This document shows, one piece after another, positions 8,703-17,084 of a stretch of DNA of 64,000 bases (its first letter is position 1; each line of letters opens with the position of its first letter). Below the pieces are notes generated by a model that made no database searches, was not told where the DNA came from, and worked only from the letters and a program-made list of their open reading frames with translations. A program made the translations under genes and the position numbers. Origin of the DNA: Streptomyces sp. NRRL S-646 (GTDB lineage: Bacteria; Actinomycetota; Actinomycetes; Streptomycetales; Streptomycetaceae); the NCBI RefSeq assembly GCF_000720765.1, contig NZ_JODC01000005.1, forward strand, positions 1-64,000. The letters are read 5' to 3'.

Positions 8703-9944
8703 GTGACGCCCGCTCACTCGCCGGCCGTCACCGCCCGCTCGGCCTGGCACGACGTGCCCCGTCTCCAGGTCCGCCGGTTCGCCGCCCTCGCCATGGCCGA
8801 GGCGCCCGCGCTCGCCGAGGAGATCCTGCGCGAGATCCGCCGTGAGTACCCGCACCTGCCCGTCGTCCTCGACGAGTCGGGCGAGCCGATGGCCCTGGTC
8901 GGCATCCGCCGCGCCATCGAGGTCTTCGTCCAGCACCTGGAGCAGTCGGAGGGCCGTCCGACGGTCCCGCCGGGCGTCTTCCAGGAGTTCGGCCGGGGCG
9001 AAGGCCTGCACGGCCGCTCGCTCGACTCCCTGCAGGCGATCTACCGGATGGGCGTACGGCTGGCCTGGCGCCGCTTCGCCGAGATCGGCCAGCGCGTCGA
9101 GATCCCGCCGCCCGCGATGTACGAGCTCGTCGACGCGGGTTACGAGTACCTGGACGGCCTGGTCGACCAGTCGGTGCGCGGCTATGCGGAGGCGGCGGCG
9201 CGGCAGGCCGGGGAGCGGCTGAGGCTCCAACGGCGGCTGATGGAGCTGTTGTTGGCCGAGCATCACCGGGGCGACCCGGCCGACGCGCTGACCGAACGGG
9301 CCGCCCGGGTCGGCTGGACGCTGCCGCGCAAGGTCGCGGTCGGCGTGCTGCTGCGCCCGGCCCGCGAGGCGGTCGCACCGGCCGTGGGGCAGGGGGTGCT
9401 GCTCGACATGGAGTACGAGCAGCCCCGCATGGTCGTCCCCGAGCCGGACGCGGCCGGCCGCCCCGAACTGCTGCACCGGGCGCTGACCGGCTGGTCCGGG
9501 GCGATCGGACCGCCCGTACCGCTTTCCGACGCGGGGAAGTCACTGCGCTGGGCCGAGGCGGCCGTACACCTGATGGAACGGGGGCTGCTGCCCGCCGGGG
9601 ACGTCCTGTACTGCACGGAACATACGGAGGCCCTGGTCCTGCTCCAGCCCGAGGAACTGATCGACGACCTGGCGCTGCGCTGCCTGGCACCCCTCACCCA
9701 CTGCGGCCCGACGCACGGACGCCGGCTTGCTGAAACGTTACTGGCGTGGCTGGAGACGCGAGGCGGGGCACCGGAGGTGGCCGCCCGGCTGGGCGTCCAC
9801 CCCCAGACCGTCCGCTACCGCCTCCGCCAGATCCGCGAGCTGTGGGGCGACGAGATCGACGACCCCGACCGCCGCTTCGAGCTGGAACTGGTGCTCAGGG
9901 CCCAGCGGTTGAGGGGGGTGCTGGGGGAGGCGGGGCGGCGGTGA
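8703..9944 (+). CDS. PucR-family transcriptional regulator (CdaR/HTH_30 C-terminus)
   Basis: 413 aa from GTG 8703. The N-terminal helical domain (about 10-170) resembles the RsbRD-N type sensor seen in Streptomyces PucR proteins. The middle is a CdaR GGDEF-like domain, and the C-terminus carries the HTH (about 353-379, VAARLGVHPQTVRYRLRQI) with the QTVRYRL recognition helix of the family. It is 3 bp behind the DUF2613 gene, so co-transcription is likely. Codon 346 is TTA (bases 9738-9740), the rare codon read by the bldA tRNA, so full-length protein may accumulate only late in development. The ligand and targets cannot be inferred. Confidence 0.88.
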   Translation: MTPAHSPAVTARSAWHDVPRLQVRRFAALAMAEAPALAEEILREIRREYPHLPVVLDESGEPMALVGIRRAIEVFVQHLEQSEGRPTVPPGVFQEFGRGEGLHGRSLDSLQAIYRMGVRLAWRRFAEIGQRVEIPPPAMYELVDAGYEYLDGLVDQSVRGYAEAAARQAGERLRLQRRLMELLLAEHHRGDPADALTERAARVGWTLPRKVAVGVLLRPAREAVAPAVGQGVLLDMEYEQPRMVVPEPDAAGRPELLHRALTGWSGAIGPPVPLSDAGKSLRWAEAAVHLMERGLLPAGDVLYCTEHTEALVLLQPEELIDDLALRCLAPLTHCGPTHGRRLAETLLAWLETRGGAPEVAARLGVHPQTVRYRLRQIRELWGDEIDDPDRRFELELVLRAQRLRGVLGEAGRR

Positions 9945-9980
9945 CGCAGGAGGCGGTGACTCAGCGGCCGTGGCTACGCC

Positions 9981-10338
9981 TCAGAGGCCGTACCGGCTCT
10001 TCATGTGCCGCCAGAAGTCCCGGAGGTGTGCCCGACTTCATGCAGGTAGATATGGATGTCGTCCTGGCCGAGGGCGCCGGTGGAGTACTCCTGCCCGACC
10101 CGCTGACGGGCGCGTCGGAGTCCCAGCGGACGCAGTAGTTGACGCTTCCCTTGTCGGCCATGGTCTGGTCCCAGCCGTAGTTGCGGAAGCCGTAGAGGTC
10201 GGGATAGGCGGACTCGACGTGGTTCCAGACCTCGCCCAGCGGCTGGACCAGGTTCGCGGGCGGGTTCCAGTCGTCGGCGGCCTGCGCGGGGGCGGCGGAG
10301 GTTGCCGGGAGCGCTACCGGGACCGCTGTTGCCGCCAC
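9981..10338 (-). pseudogene. Decayed secreted metalloprotease-like gene
   Basis: Three pieces lie in three reading frames of the minus strand. Bases 10338 to about 10105 encode a signal-peptide end (ATSAAPAQA) and NYGWDQTMADKGSVNYCVRW. After a frame change, about 10104-10030 encode GQEYSTGALGQDDIHIYLHE followed by VGHT, that is an HExxH-type HEVGH zinc site. After another change, 10019-9981 encode DFWRHMKSRYGL and a TGA. From memory, intact Streptomyces homologues are about 280 aa and contain these blocks in this order, with roughly 100 and 50 residues between them. So at least two internal deletions with frame loss are inferred. The 5' end merges into the SDR 3' end. Confidence 0.72.
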
Positions 10339-11351
10339 GCTGCGTAATGATCCAGGAGGGTCTCCTCGACGGGCCGGTAGCTGATCCCCAGCTCCCGCAC
10401 GCTCCGGCCGTTGTCGACCCGGAACCTGATGCCGAGGTGCCCCCGGATGTAGTCCTGGGTGAGCCCGAAGGCAGGCCCCAGGATGCGAACGGGCCAGTGC
10501 GGAAGGCGGGTTCGCGGCAGCCGCAGATCCCTGGGATACCGCGCCCGAATGATCCGCGCCATCTCATGGAAGGACGTCATCCGCTCCGCCGCGACGATGT
10601 AACGCCCGTGCGCGTCCGGTTTCTCGGCGGCGGCGATGTGTGCGTCCGCCACGTCCCGCACGTCCGCCGTGGTGAAGCTGAAGTCGGGGGCGCCGTAGAA
10701 GAAGTACCCCTTGAAGAGCTCTTCGAGAAGGAAGAGGCTGCCGGACTCGGAGGCGGGCGTGAGGGAGGGCCCGAGCACCAGCCCCGGGTTGACGGCGACC
10801 ATGCGCCACCGCGACTGCCCCTTCTCGGCCTCCCAGGCGGCCTGCTCCGCCACGGTCTTGGCGTAGTGGTACGGGTTGTTCTCGACGGTGCTGCTGGTGT
10901 TGAAGTACGCCTCGCTCAGGACCTGCCCCTCCATGTCGCGTACGTCCGCGTAGTCGCCGAACATCGCGCCGACGGTGGAGGTGAGGACGAGCCTGCGGAC
11001 GCTCGGCGTCCGCTCGATGCCCGCGATCACATTGCGGGTACCGACAAGGGCGGGCTCGACCATGTCCCGCTGCCCGTCCTTGATCCTCTCCGGCATGAAG
11101 AAGGGCGAGGCGACATGAAAGACGACCTCGCACCCCTTCATGGCCTCGTCGAAGGCCCCGTCGACGAGCAGATCGGCCTCGAACAGCTCGAGCCGACCGG
11201 GAAAACGGTCCTGCAGCGCCGTCAGGGGTGCCACCTTCGCCCTGTTCGCAACACTGCGCACGGTGGCACGCACCCGATACCCGCGCTCCAGCAGCCGCCC
11301 CACCAGATGACAACCGACGAACCCACTGCCTCCGGTCACCAGCACGTCCAC
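10314..11351 (-). CDS. NAD(P)-dependent SDR / epimerase-family oxidoreductase
   Basis: 345 aa extended short-chain dehydrogenase. The Rossmann loop TGGSGFVG is at residues 6-13, the catalytic Ser near 125 (LTSTVG), and YHYAK at 161-165 gives the Tyr-x3-Lys pair. The overall pattern resembles dihydroflavonol-reductase/3-beta-HSD type enzymes. The start is GTG 11351, with GGAG 5 nt upstream; GTG 11357 is possible. The frame is open to 11636, but that extension lies in the TerD-fusion gene and is non-conserved. The C-terminal codons (from about 10350) overlap remnants of the neighbouring pseudogene, so the natural terminus may have been altered. Substrate unknown; 37 bp behind the TerD-fusion gene. 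Confidence 0.83.
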   Translation of the reverse strand: MDVLVTGGSGFVGCHLVGRLLERGYRVRATVRSVANRAKVAPLTALQDRFPGRLELFEADLLVDGAFDEAMKGCEVVFHVASPFFMPERIKDGQRDMVEPALVGTRNVIAGIERTPSVRRLVLTSTVGAMFGDYADVRDMEGQVLSEAYFNTSSTVENNPYHYAKTVAEQAAWEAEKGQSRWRMVAVNPGLVLGPSLTPASESGSLFLLEELFKGYFFYGAPDFSFTTADVRDVADAHIAAAEKPDAHGRYIVAAERMTSFHEMARIIRARYPRDLRLPRTRLPHWPVRILGPAFGLTQDYIRGHLGIRFRVDNGRSVRELGISYRPVEETLLDHYAAWRQQRSR

Positions 11352-11388
11352 GCGCACTCCGATCTTCGTCCGGTCGGTCGCAACTCCC

Positions 11389-13425
11389 TTACCCCGTAGG
11401 CTCCTTCGATGAAGCCCGCCGCGGCGTCGCGGCGTCCAGGTGGACCACCACCGTCGTGTAGAAGCGCTGCACCGCGTCGTCCACGCTGCGGATGAAGCCG
11501 GTTTCTGCGTTGCCGCGGCCGCTGCCCATGCTCTTGAGCAGGGACAGGCGGAAACCGGTGATCCGGGTGGCGGTGTTCTTCGGGAGCATGTCGGCCGGCT
11601 CGGGGCGCAGGCGCTCCAGAGTCCCGCGGGGTCCACCCGCCTCGCCTTCGACCAGGGTCTCGACGTGCAGGTCCGCCGGTGCTTCGTCCAGCCGGCGGAT
11701 CAGCCGCTTGGCCCAGGTCAGCGGGTAGCCCTGGTCCGGTGCCGGGATCTCGACGGACGTGCGCAGCCTGCCGGTCCTCAGGTCGGCTGTGACGGACAGC
11801 AGACCCGGCGCACCCTCGACGCGCAGCTCCGCCTGGAGCCGCCCGTCGACGCAGAGCTGGTCGGCCAGTCGGGCCCGGCGAGCCCCAGGATCGGCCCCGC
11901 GCTTGGCCCGCTGGGCGGGGAGGACCTTCTGTCCGAGTTCGCCGCCGAGACCGAGACACACCTGGCGGATGAGCCGCTCCCAGCTTTCGACCACCTCCAG
12001 CGCCCGCGCGTCACCCTGGCACAGGGTCTCGTCGTCGATTCCGTTGCGCACGGGCACCCAGGCCGAGCCCATGTTCTGGAAGCCGTGGCAGCCGGAGTTC
12101 TCGTGCTGCAGATACTGCAGCAGCTCCTGCAGCAGCCAGGCGTGCGCGGCGTTGCCCACGCCCTCGTGCCGGATCAACATCTGTGCCTGGTGGGCGACTT
12201 CGGCCCAGGACAGATGCCACAGGGCCACCTTGTGCTTGCGCCGCCCGTCGATCTTGACGTCGACGAGCGGGCTGCCCTCCAGGGCGACGTCGTTCGAGAG
12301 CGTGATCACGGCCTCGTAGCCACGACGGGCGGCGATGTCCATGTACGCCTGCACCTGTTCGGCCCTGAGGGAGTTGCCGTTGGTCTTGGTCTCGATGAGC
12401 GCCGTCCACAGCTTCCCGGCCCGTTCGACGCGGATCACTCCGTCGGGGCGCCGGGGCGTGTCACCGTGCGGCAGGGAGACCTCGGTGAACGTTTCCATGC
12501 GGCCCGCCGGTGCTCCGAACGCGGCCGTGAGCCTCCGGCCGAACTCCGGTACCTGCGCCATCACCGACAACAGCACCGAGGTGGCACGCATCTCGCGGTC
12601 CCGGTCGCTCTTGAGCACCGAGACAGGGAAGAGCCGCGCTTCCTTCCAGGACTCGTTCTCCGCCAGGGACTTCCTGGTCTCCCTGGGCAGCGTGACCTTC
12701 TTCTTCGCCGTGCGAGGCCGTGGGGCCGGCTTCCTCGGCCCGGCAGCGGACTCACCGCTGGGCCTCCGGGGAGCCGGGATGGCCTCGAGGGCAGTGGTCT
12801 GCGCGAGAGCCTCGGCGGGCGCGGTGGGGACCGCCGTCTCCAGGTGCTCCCCGCTTTCCGGTCCTTCCGCCTCGCCCGCGTCGTCGTCGATGTCCACGCC
12901 GAAGTCCGTCGCCAGGCCGGCCAGCCCTGCTTCGTAGCCCTGCCCCACGGCCCGGAACTTCCATTCGTCCGCACGCCGGTACAGCTCGCCGAAGATGATC
13001 GCGCTCACCGAGTCGGCGTCGTCGATCGTGAAGCGCAGCAGGTGCTCGCCCGCGCCGTCGGCCAGCGTCACCCTCACGTCTTCCAGTTCCCCGAACCGGG
13101 CACCCTCGTAGCGGCTTGCGGCTACGACGATCCGGTCCACGTCGGCCGGAACCGCGGTCAGGTCGAAGCCGATGCGGTCCTCGTTGCCGTCCGCAGTCGG
13201 TGTCTTCCCCAGCAGCTGCACGCTTCCGTCGGCGGCCACCGGGTTGTTGTAGAAGTAGAAGTCGGTGTCATTGCGCACCTTGCCGTTCGTGTCCAGCAAT
13301 AAGACGGACACGTCCGCGTCGCCCTCGCCGCTCGGGCTCACCCAGCCCAGACCGACGATCACCGAACCGACGTTCTCGCTCAGGGCCGCCAGAGACACGT
13401 TCGAGCCCTTGACCATTTCATGCAT
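11389..13425 (-). CDS. TerD-domain protein fused to a PD-(D/E)XK nuclease-like domain
   Basis: 678 aa. Residues about 1-180 are a TerD domain (start MVKGSNVSL, then the acidic Ca-binding type region DADVSVLLLD...NDTDFYFYNN and GNEDRIGFDL). A Pro/Ala/Lys linker runs to about 255. The C-terminal part contains RPDGV (D328) followed by IETKTNG (E345-x-K347) and QVQAYMDIA, the pattern of a PD-(D/E)XK nuclease core. ATG 13425 follows GGGGGGTTTCC and starts directly on the TerD N-terminus. Codon 42 is TTA (13300-13302). TerD proteins belong to metal and oxidative-stress systems for which DNA-processing partners have been proposed. A Ca-regulated DNA-acting stress role is inferred, not shown. Confidence 0.82.
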   Translation of the reverse strand: MHEMVKGSNVSLAALSENVGSVIVGLGWVSPSGEGDADVSVLLLDTNGKVRNDTDFYFYNNPVAADGSVQLLGKTPTADGNEDRIGFDLTAVPADVDRIVVAASRYEGARFGELEDVRVTLADGAGEHLLRFTIDDADSVSAIIFGELYRRADEWKFRAVGQGYEAGLAGLATDFGVDIDDDAGEAEGPESGEHLETAVPTAPAEALAQTTALEAIPAPRRPSGESAAGPRKPAPRPRTAKKKVTLPRETRKSLAENESWKEARLFPVSVLKSDRDREMRATSVLLSVMAQVPEFGRRLTAAFGAPAGRMETFTEVSLPHGDTPRRPDGVIRVERAGKLWTALIETKTNGNSLRAEQVQAYMDIAARRGYEAVITLSNDVALEGSPLVDVKIDGRRKHKVALWHLSWAEVAHQAQMLIRHEGVGNAAHAWLLQELLQYLQHENSGCHGFQNMGSAWVPVRNGIDDETLCQGDARALEVVESWERLIRQVCLGLGGELGQKVLPAQRAKRGADPGARRARLADQLCVDGRLQAELRVEGAPGLLSVTADLRTGRLRTSVEIPAPDQGYPLTWAKRLIRRLDEAPADLHVETLVEGEAGGPRGTLERLRPEPADMLPKNTATRITGFRLSLLKSMGSGRGNAETGFIRSVDDAVQRFYTTVVVHLDAATPRRASSKEPTG

Positions 13426-13609
13426 GGAAACCCCCCAATCACACAGCCGGGACGCCGCCGACCCCTCCCGCCGCGGCTGTCCCGTGCACGACATGATGTG
13501 ACGTGTCGCACATGGGGGACAGTAGTACCACAGGGACCGTGAGGTGGTCTGCGCAGAACCATTGCCCGGGCAAACGCACTATGCGTAGCCTGTGTTCGTC
13601 ATGCCGATC

Positions 13610-13632
13610 GTCTGTTGAAATTTCGAACAGAC
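13610..13632. promoter_or_regulatory. Inverted repeat upstream of the IclR gene (probable autoregulatory operator)
   Basis: Arms GTCTGTT (13610-13616) and AACAGAC (13626-13632) flank GAAATTTCG. The core TGTTGAAATTTCGAACA is one base short of the perfect palindrome TGTTCGAAATTTCGAACA. It is 51 bp before the GTG start, and relatives occur upstream of other sugar genes in this window. Confidence 0.65.
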
Positions 13633-13683
13633 GCCTAGGGTAAATACCTCAACAACCTCAGACAACAAGGGAGGGGGCCGGTC

Positions 13684-14457
13684 GTGGGACGCCTTGTACC
13701 TGCCGTGACTCGGGCTCTCGACATTCTTGAGCTCTTCCTCGACGGGGACGGGACGCTCTCCGCCCCCGACATAGTGCGCAAGCTGCAGCTGCCGCGCACC
13801 ACGGTGCACGAGCTGGTCACCACGCTCGCCGCCCGGTCGTACATCGTCCAGGTGCCCGGGCAGCCGGGACGCTACCGGCTCGGGGTGCGTCCGTACCAGC
13901 TCGGCAGCCGTTACGCCGAGCAGCTGGACCTCGCGGCCGAGGGGCAGCAGGTGGCGCGGTCCGTTGCCGAGACCTGTGACGAGACGGTGCACGTGGCGAT
14001 CCTCGAGGGTACCGACGTCATCTACATCGCCAAGGTGGACTCCACCCACGCGGTGCGTATGGTGTCGGCGGCCGGACGGCGGCTGCCGGCGCACTGCACG
14101 TCCGTGGGGAAGATGCTGCTGGCCTCCCTTCCGGAGCAGGAGCTCACCGCGCGGATCCCGGACGACGCCGAGCTCGTCGGGATGACTCCCAACAGCATCA
14201 CCGAGCCGTCCGCGCTGCGCGAGGCCCTGGCGCAGATCCGTCAGCGCGGGATCGCGGTCGAGAGCCGTGAGTCCAACCCGGACGTGAGCTGTGTGGCGGC
14301 GCCCGTGCGGGACCGTACCGGGCAGGTCGTGGCCGCCCTCTCGATCTCCGTACCCATGATCCGCTGGAGCGACGAGCGCCGCGCGGAGCTGGAGCAGCTC
14401 GCCGCCAAGGGCGCCGTCGAGCTGTCGGAGCGCCTGGGCCACCGGACCGTCGTATGA
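13684..14457 (+). CDS. IclR-family transcriptional regulator
   Basis: 257 aa from GTG 13684 with AGGGAGGGG a few bases upstream. The winged HTH is at about residues 5-65 (RALDILELF, then LSAPDIVRKLQLPRTTVHELVTTL). The effector domain (about 75-250) carries the IclR signatures LPAHCTSVGKMLLA and SCVAAPVRD. Its ATGA overlap with the downstream SMP-30 lactonase gene puts it in one operon with a sugar-lactone enzyme. A palindrome with the sequence repeated upstream of other sugar units lies in its leader, so autoregulation plus control of the dispersed sugar genes is proposed. IclR proteins respond to small acids or lactones; the ligand here is unknown. Confidence 0.92.
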   Translation: MGRLVPAVTRALDILELFLDGDGTLSAPDIVRKLQLPRTTVHELVTTLAARSYIVQVPGQPGRYRLGVRPYQLGSRYAEQLDLAAEGQQVARSVAETCDETVHVAILEGTDVIYIAKVDSTHAVRMVSAAGRRLPAHCTSVGKMLLASLPEQELTARIPDDAELVGMTPNSITEPSALREALAQIRQRGIAVESRESNPDVSCVAAPVRDRTGQVVAALSISVPMIRWSDERRAELEQLAAKGAVELSERLGHRTVV

Positions 14458-15299
14458 CGGCGTACGAGGTGGCGGTGCGCGCCGAGGCCACCCTGGGCGA
14501 GGGGCCGACCTGGGACGCGGCGGCCGGGCGGCTGATCTGGATCGACATCCTGGGCGCGCGTGTCTACACGTACGACCCGGTGACCGGCCGTCGCACGACT
14601 CGCGTGACCGACCAGCACGTGGGCGCGGCGAAGCCGAGGGCTGGCGGCGGACTGGTCCTGAACCTCCGGGACGGAGTCGGCCTCGTCGACCCCGACGGCA
14701 CCTTCCGCTGGCTGCACCACGAGGTCGTCCCCGGCCGCCGTGCCAACGACGCCGCCGTCGCCCCCGACGGCTCCCTCTGGGCCGGCACCATGCGCTACGA
14801 CGAGGCGGCGGGCGGCGGCACGCTGTCCCGGATCACCGGGGACGGTTCGGTCGAGCTCGTCCTCGACGACGTGGCCGTGAGCAACGGCACCGGATGGAGC
14901 CCCGACGGCCGCCTGATGTACTACGTCGACTCGCCGACGCGGCAGGTCGACGTCTTCCACCACGAGGACGGCCGGGCCGTGGACCGCCGCCGGTTCGCGC
15001 AGATCGAGGACGGCGCAGGCTTCCCCGACGGGCTGACGGTGGACGCCGACGGCTGCGTGTGGGTGGCGCTGTGGGACGGCGCAGCGGTACGCCGCTACAC
15101 ACCCGACGGCGAACTGGACCGCGTGATCGAACTCCCCACGCCCCGCGTGACGGCCTGCGCCTTCGGCGGCCCGGACCTCACGGACCTGTACATCACAACG
15201 GCCCGAGTGGGCCTCACGGCACCCCACCCGGTGGCGGGTTCCCTGTTGGTGGTCCCGGGCGCGGGGAAGGGCCTGCCGCAGCCGGCGTTCGCGGGCTGA
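14454..15299 (+). CDS. SMP-30/gluconolactonase family sugar lactonase
   Basis: 281 aa six-bladed propeller enzyme. The N-terminal LGEGPTWD supplies the metal-binding Glu. Further blade motifs are GGLVLNLRDG, NDAAVAPDGSLWAGTM (metal Asn and substrate contact), SNGTGWSPDG and GFPDGLTVDADGCVWVAL (metal Asp). The family hydrolyses aldonolactones with a divalent metal ion in the cytoplasm. Coupled to the IclR gene by ATGA. Together with the dehydrogenase at 44332 and the dehydratase at 45336 it could provide the lactone-hydrolysis step of a non-phosphorylative pentose or hexose route; that pathway assignment is inference. Confidence 0.9.
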   Translation: MTAYEVAVRAEATLGEGPTWDAAAGRLIWIDILGARVYTYDPVTGRRTTRVTDQHVGAAKPRAGGGLVLNLRDGVGLVDPDGTFRWLHHEVVPGRRANDAAVAPDGSLWAGTMRYDEAAGGGTLSRITGDGSVELVLDDVAVSNGTGWSPDGRLMYYVDSPTRQVDVFHHEDGRAVDRRRFAQIEDGAGFPDGLTVDADGCVWVALWDGAAVRRYTPDGELDRVIELPTPRVTACAFGGPDLTDLYITTARVGLTAPHPVAGSLLVVPGAGKGLPQPAFAG

Positions 15300-15352
15300 C
15301 CGAGGCGACGGACGAGACGGCCTCCGGCGGCAGGCGGGACAGGGCCGACCAC

Positions 15353-15740
15353 CGGCTCGGGTTCCGGCTGCCGCCGGACCGGCCGGCTGCCCGGTTCCCG
15401 TTCCGGCTGGCGCGGGACCGGCTGCCCGGCCCCTGTCCCGGCGGTCGCGGGACAGGCCGCCCCCCGCTCCGGCTCACGCTGGACCCGCCGCCTTGTCGTG
15501 GCTCGCCGTCGGCCGGGTGGCTCGGCTTCGCCAGGGTGCCGCCTGCACGGGTGTCGCCCCGGCATCCGCTGCTGCTGGACCGGCTGTCCGGTTCCCGTTG
15601 CGGCTGGCGCGGGACAGACTGGCCCTCGTTCCGGCTGTCGCCGGATCGGCTGCCTCTCTGCTCCGGCTCACGCTGGACCCGCCGCCTTGTCGTGGCTCGT
15701 CACCGGCCGGGGTGGGTCGGCTTCGCCAGGGTGCCGCCCG
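15353..15740. repeat. Imperfect tandem duplication, about 195-bp unit, in a gene-free stretch
   Basis: The interval 15300-15836 has no supportable gene. It contains two diverged copies of one unit. CTCCGGCTCACGCTGGACC begins at 15467 and again at 15661. CGGCTTCGCCAGGGTGCCGC begins at 15523 and 15718. GGTTCCCGTT followed by CGGCTGGCGCGGGAC recurs near 15392 and 15590. The spacing is 194-197 bp throughout. The rest of the interval is GC-rich with no promoter or terminator that I recognise. Confidence 0.75.
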
Positions 15741-15836
15741 CAGAGGGTGTCGCCCCGGCCTCGCTTGTCCGGGGCGTGGCCCGCTCGGCTTCTGCTCGGT
15801 CTGCCGGCCCCTCCGCTCAGCCGATCGAGCAGCCCC

Positions 15837-17084
15837 CTACCGCCGAATCCCCCGCTGATCCCGCGCCCCCTCCCGCCCCGCCCGTGCCCGTACCGCCTCC
15901 AGGTCCTCGGGGTGGCGCAGGGCGCAGGAGACGGTCCCGATCTCTCGGAGCAGGTCCGTCGTGTCCGGGTCGTGGTGGCCTTCCGGCTCCAGCGACCAGC
16001 GGCGGGACTCGACGGCGTCCTGGATGGCCACCGCGGCGGCGAGGGCCTTGGCGCGGGCGGGGGCGTGGCCGAGGGCGAGCGCCGCCTCGTACATCCGTCT
16101 GCGGCCCGCCTCGTCGATGTGGCGGGCCAGCGGGAGCAGGGCGTCGCGGATGAAGGTCTCCCGGCGGATCAGCCGCAGCTCCGGTGTGGCGCGCAGGACG
16201 AAGGAGACGCCGCTGCCGTTGACCGTGCGCATCAGCAGGTACAGGGGGCGGAGCCGGCGGTGGGCCAGGCGGACCCGCCACCGCTCGGCCAGGTACTGGC
16301 CCGCGTGCGGCAGGATGAAGCCGACCGCGATCAGGATGGCGGAGAGGCAGGCCAGCGGGGGTGCCACGGCGGTGCTCAGCCAGTCCAGGTCGTGGCCCGT
16401 CCAGCGAGCCGCCACCGCGGGCAACTTGACTGCGTAGAAGGAGAGTTGGGCCGCGTAGCCGACGCCGAGGAACTTCAGGCCCCAGCGCAGCCACGCGTCG
16501 AGCCCGTCGGTGCGCACCCAGTTCCAGATCAGCCCCGAGGTGATCACCGTGGCCACCGCCTGCGCGAGCAGATACAGCAGAATCATCTCGCGCATGTACG
16601 GGGTGTCGGCGTAGTACGTGTCCAGGTCCCGGAGGCGCTCCACGGGCGCGTCCGCCAGCGCGAACAGCACCCACAGCGCGGCGATCACGCCGAGGGAACC
16701 CGCCACCACCCAGCGCACGGCGCGCACGGTCGACGCCGAGCGGTCGGACAGCCCGTTGCGCCACGCGATGATCAGCAGCAGACACGAGCCGCAGAACGCC
16801 GTCAGCAGCGAGTACACCCAGGGCGCCGAGATGTTCGGCACGCCCGTGACCCGGTTGACCCGGGCGATCGTCGACGGCGCCACGAACACGAACACCGCGC
16901 AGGCGATGAGGAGTACGCCGCCGACGGCACGCAGCAGCGGGTCGCTCCAGAGGCGGACGATGGTCGGCAGCTTGATGGCCAGCGCGGCGGTCAGTACACC
17001 GGCCGGGATCCACCAGAAGGACGGGTAGAACTCGTTGACGAAACCCGCGGGGGACCACGCCAGTCGGGCGAGGGCCGCCGTCAC
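15837..17084 (-). CDS. MAB_1171c-like multi-pass membrane protein
   Basis: 415 aa with about seven transmembrane segments in residues 15-270 (for example WIPAGVLTAALAI and GVLLIACAVFVFVA) and a cytoplasmic, Arg-rich C-terminal half. GTG 17084 overlaps the TGA of the ImmA/IrrE-like gene as GTGA, so the longer frame open to 17339 is not used. Streptomyces genomes carry many such pairs of a zinc-peptidase-type regulator and a membrane protein of this family. The function is unknown; the coupling implies that the two products act together, perhaps as sensor and effector. Confidence 0.75.
   Translation of the reverse strand: MTAALARLAWSPAGFVNEFYPSFWWIPAGVLTAALAIKLPTIVRLWSDPLLRAVGGVLLIACAVFVFVAPSTIARVNRVTGVPNISAPWVYSLLTAFCGSCLLLIIAWRNGLSDRSASTVRAVRWVVAGSLGVIAALWVLFALADAPVERLRDLDTYYADTPYMREMILLYLLAQAVATVITSGLIWNWVRTDGLDAWLRWGLKFLGVGYAAQLSFYAVKLPAVAARWTGHDLDWLSTAVAPPLACLSAILIAVGFILPHAGQYLAERWRVRLAHRRLRPLYLLMRTVNGSGVSFVLRATPELRLIRRETFIRDALLPLARHIDEAGRRRMYEAALALGHAPARAKALAAAVAIQDAVESRRWSLEPEGHHDPDTTDLLREIGTVSCALRHPEDLEAVRARAGREGARDQRGIRR

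Noticed and set aside
15095..15671. Minus-strand frames through the 15.3-15.8 kb repeat
   Set aside because: Arg/Pro/Gly-rich, no start with a ribosome site, and they arise from the tandem repeat composition.
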